64,000 bases of DNA, taken from the NCBI RefSeq assembly GCF_018614205.1, contig NZ_JAGGOS010000042.1, positions 115,673 to 179,672 on the forward strand. Direction: 5' to 3'. Under the pieces are notes generated by a model. The model made no database searches and had not been told where the DNA came from. It saw only the letters and a program-made list of their open reading frames with translations. The position numbers were made by a program, and so were the translations under genes. This DNA comes from Streptomyces sp. ISL-36 (GTDB lineage: Bacteria; Actinomycetota; Actinomycetes; Streptomycetales; Streptomycetaceae). Position 1 is the first letter of the stretch, and each line of letters opens with the position of its first letter. Below, piece after piece: positions 62,514-64,000 of this stretch.

Positions 62514-63443
62514 ATGGCTGGAACTCCTCTCGCGGCTCCGAACCCGACCGCCCTCGCGCGCGCCGAGCACTTCATCTGGCTCACGGCCCGCGTGCTCGAA
62601 CAGCGGCGGTTCGCCTACCACTTCCTGCGCGGCGGCGCTGACCCTGTCGAGGTCGCCCTCTCGGCGTACCTCAACGAGGACGGCGGCTACGGCCACGGCC
62701 TCGAACCCGATCTGCGCGGCCCGGTCAGCCAGCCGCTGCACACCGGGCACGCTCTGAGGGTCCTCGACTCCATCGGCCGCTGCGGCGGGCTGCGGGTCGA
62801 GCGGATCTGCCGCTACCTCACCGAGGTGTCCACGCACGACGGGGCGCTGCCCGCCGTCCACCCGTCCCAGCGCGGCTACCCGGCCGCGCCTTTCGTGCCG
62901 ATCGTCGACGACCCGCCCAGCTCGCTGCTGTCCACCGGCCCCGTGGTCGGGCTGCTCCACCGCAATCAGGTGTGGCACGCCTGGCTGTTCCGTGCCACCG
63001 AGTTCTGCTGGGAGGCGGTCGAGAACCTGAAGACATCGCATCCGTACGAGATCCAGGCCGCCGTCGCCTTCCTCGACGGGGTGCCCGACCGGGCGCGGGC
63101 GCAGGCGCTGGCCGATCGCCTGGGGCGCCTGGTGCGGGAACAGCGGCTGGCGGTGCTCGACCCCGACCACATCGACGCGTTCCCGGTGGCTCCGGGCTAT
63201 GCGCCCGGCGAGCGCCACTTTCCGTACGACTACGCGCGCGTGCCGGACTCGCTGGCCCGCCGGTGGTTCACCGACGAGGAGCTGGCGCGCTCGCTCGACC
63301 ACCTCGCCGACGCCCAGCAGGAGGACGGCGGCTGGCCGGTCAACTGGCGCCAGTGGGCACCGGGCACGGCCCTGGAGTCCCGCCCGATCGTCACGATCGA
63401 GGCCCTGCGCACGCTGCGCGCGCACGGGCGCCGGATCGACTGA
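62514..63443 (+). CDS. Terpene cyclase/prenyltransferase-like alpha/alpha-toroid protein
   Basis: Protein of 309 aa. Repeats with the toroid signatures YLNEDGGYGHGLEPDLRG and LADAQQEDGGWPVNW (QxxDGGW type). Streptomyces copies are often labelled prenyltransferase, but I see neither the DxDD protonation motif of cyclases nor zinc ligands, so activity is unproven. ATG at 62514 appears leaderless behind a fitting promoter; the in-frame start at 62433 overlaps the DUF3046 start region. Confidence 0.75.
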   Translation: MAGTPLAAPNPTALARAEHFIWLTARVLEQRRFAYHFLRGGADPVEVALSAYLNEDGGYGHGLEPDLRGPVSQPLHTGHALRVLDSIGRCGGLRVERICRYLTEVSTHDGALPAVHPSQRGYPAAPFVPIVDDPPSSLLSTGPVVGLLHRNQVWHAWLFRATEFCWEAVENLKTSHPYEIQAAVAFLDGVPDRARAQALADRLGRLVREQRLAVLDPDHIDAFPVAPGYAPGERHFPYDYARVPDSLARRWFTDEELARSLDHLADAQQEDGGWPVNWRQWAPGTALESRPIVTIEALRTLRAHGRRID

Positions 63444-63548
63444 CCCGGCCGGTCACCCCGGCGCCCGCCTCCGGCCGGTCGCCCGCCCTGCCCGCCGTGG
63501 TGGCCCTCTCAGACAGGCGTGGCTGGGCGAGGGGGACCCGCGGCCGGG

Positions 63549-63857
63549 TCAGCCGCCGAGCGCCCTGACTCCCGCCGTGACCACCACGGCCGCGCCCACG
63601 ACCACCAGGAACGGCGCCCGCAGGAGCAGGGCGCCCGCGGCGGCCGCGAGACCGGCGGCGCGGGCGTCCAGGACGAGCGCGCCCTGGGCGCCGAAGGTCT
63701 GCTGGGCGGTGAGCGCCGCCAGAAGGGCGACGGGCAGCAGGGCCGCAAGGCGCTGGACGAGCGGTCGTTCCAGAGCACCGACGGGCACCAGGAGCCCGAG
63801 CAGCTTGACGAGGTAACAGCCCACGGCCGTGAGGCCGATCGCGATCCAGACGCTCAT
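63549..63857 (-). CDS. azlD: AzlD family branched-chain amino acid exporter subunit
   Basis: Protein of 102 aa with three to four membrane segments and the family text LLGLLVPVGALERPLVQRLAA shortened by pattern LPVALLAAL. AzlC and AzlD together export branched-chain amino acids. ATG at 63857 overlaps the stop of the upstream azlC-like frame by ATGA, as usual for this pair. Confidence 0.88.
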   Translation of the reverse strand: MSVWIAIGLTAVGCYLVKLLGLLVPVGALERPLVQRLAALLPVALLAALTAQQTFGAQGALVLDARAAGLAAAAGALLLRAPFLVVVGAAVVVTAGVRALGG

Positions 63858-64000
63858 CGAGCGTCCTCCTTCCCGGTCCGGTCGGCCGCGCCGACCCCGC
63901 CCGACTCCCCGACCCCGTCACGCGCACCACCACCGGCCCCGGCCCCGGCCTCACCGCCACCACCGCCACCACCGCCACCACCGCCACCGCCACCGCCACC
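63854..64000 (-). CDS. azlC: 3' end of azlC-like gene (partial, cut by window edge)
   Basis: An open frame enters from the right edge and stops at TGA 63854-63856, overlapping azlD by four bases. The visible 48 codons give a glycine run of about 16 residues, then EAGAGAGGG, and end KEDAR. No conserved AzlC part is in view, so the name rests on the azlD overlap. The long Gly tail is unusual for AzlC. Confidence 0.5.
   Translation of the reverse strand, partial: GGGGGGGGGGGGGGGGEAGAGAGGGARDGVGESGGVGAADRTGKEDAR
63950..64000. repeat. ACC/GCC triplet-hexamer repeat at window edge
   Basis: Continuous ACCGCC and ACCACC units to the last base, coding for poly-Gly in the azlC-like frame on the minus strand. 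It continues outside the window. Confidence 0.85.

Overview
This is a 64 kb chromosomal segment of a high-GC actinobacterium, almost certainly a Streptomyces. Codons end almost always in G or C, GTG and TTG starts are common, and the neighbours form the known Streptomyces core block: rnhB, nrdRJ divergent from lexA, a DinG-like helicase, hflX, a second RelA/SpoT homologue, dapF, miaA, miaB, gluABCD, recX-recA. I saw no rRNA, tRNA, CRISPR array, insertion sequence or integrase. Identifications rest on motifs and remembered family features, not on searches.

0-10 kb: a proline-rich hypothetical, rnhB, a multi-spanning membrane protein, an ADP-ribosylglycohydrolase with a histidine phosphatase, an antibiotic-resistance type ABC-F protein divergent from a TetR regulator, a DUF4937 protein, an arylamine N-acetyltransferase and a TerD-like protein.

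10-17.4 kb: DNA precursors and DNA damage. nrdR-nrdJ (B12-dependent ribonucleotide reductase) lies behind two NrdR boxes 31 bp apart. lexA is divergent and has its own SOS box. A DinG/XPD-type helicase follows.

17.4-23.5 kb: a four-gene NRPS-independent siderophore operon (aminotransferase, NIS synthetase, IucB/MbtK-type acyltransferase, NIS synthetase). It has the gene order of rhizobactin-type operons but no decarboxylase or N-hydroxylase. This is the strongest candidate for an undescribed pathway.

23.7-37.9 kb: two tandem lipoprotein serine proteases with a shared unknown module, hflX, an M1 metallopeptidase, an Rsh protein with a degenerate synthetase domain, dapF, miaA, two small proteins (one MT0933-like), a LigB/MEMO-like protein and miaB.

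38-45.3 kb: accessory metabolism and sensing. A translationally coupled DUF1537 kinase / PdxA-family dehydrogenase / TIM-barrel operon, divergent from a LysR regulator, looks like four-carbon sugar-acid catabolism. A membrane-anchored TAXI-family binding protein without a TRAP permease lies tail to tail with an OmpR-type two-component pair.

45.7-54.4 kb: the gluABCD glutamate ABC transporter; a flavin monooxygenase with a long basic tail; a cysteine-rich leader peptide in front of cysteine dioxygenase and rhodanese (a likely cysteine attenuator); recX and recA, where recA has both an SOS box and a RecA-NDp-type promoter.

54.6-64 kb: a NarL-type two-component system, a decayed cytochrome bd locus (cydA with a large internal deletion and frameshift, cydB frameshifted), an MMPL transporter, an AI-2E family permease, DUF3046, an alpha/alpha-toroid protein that looks leaderless, and azlD preceded by the end of an azlC-like gene cut by the window edge.
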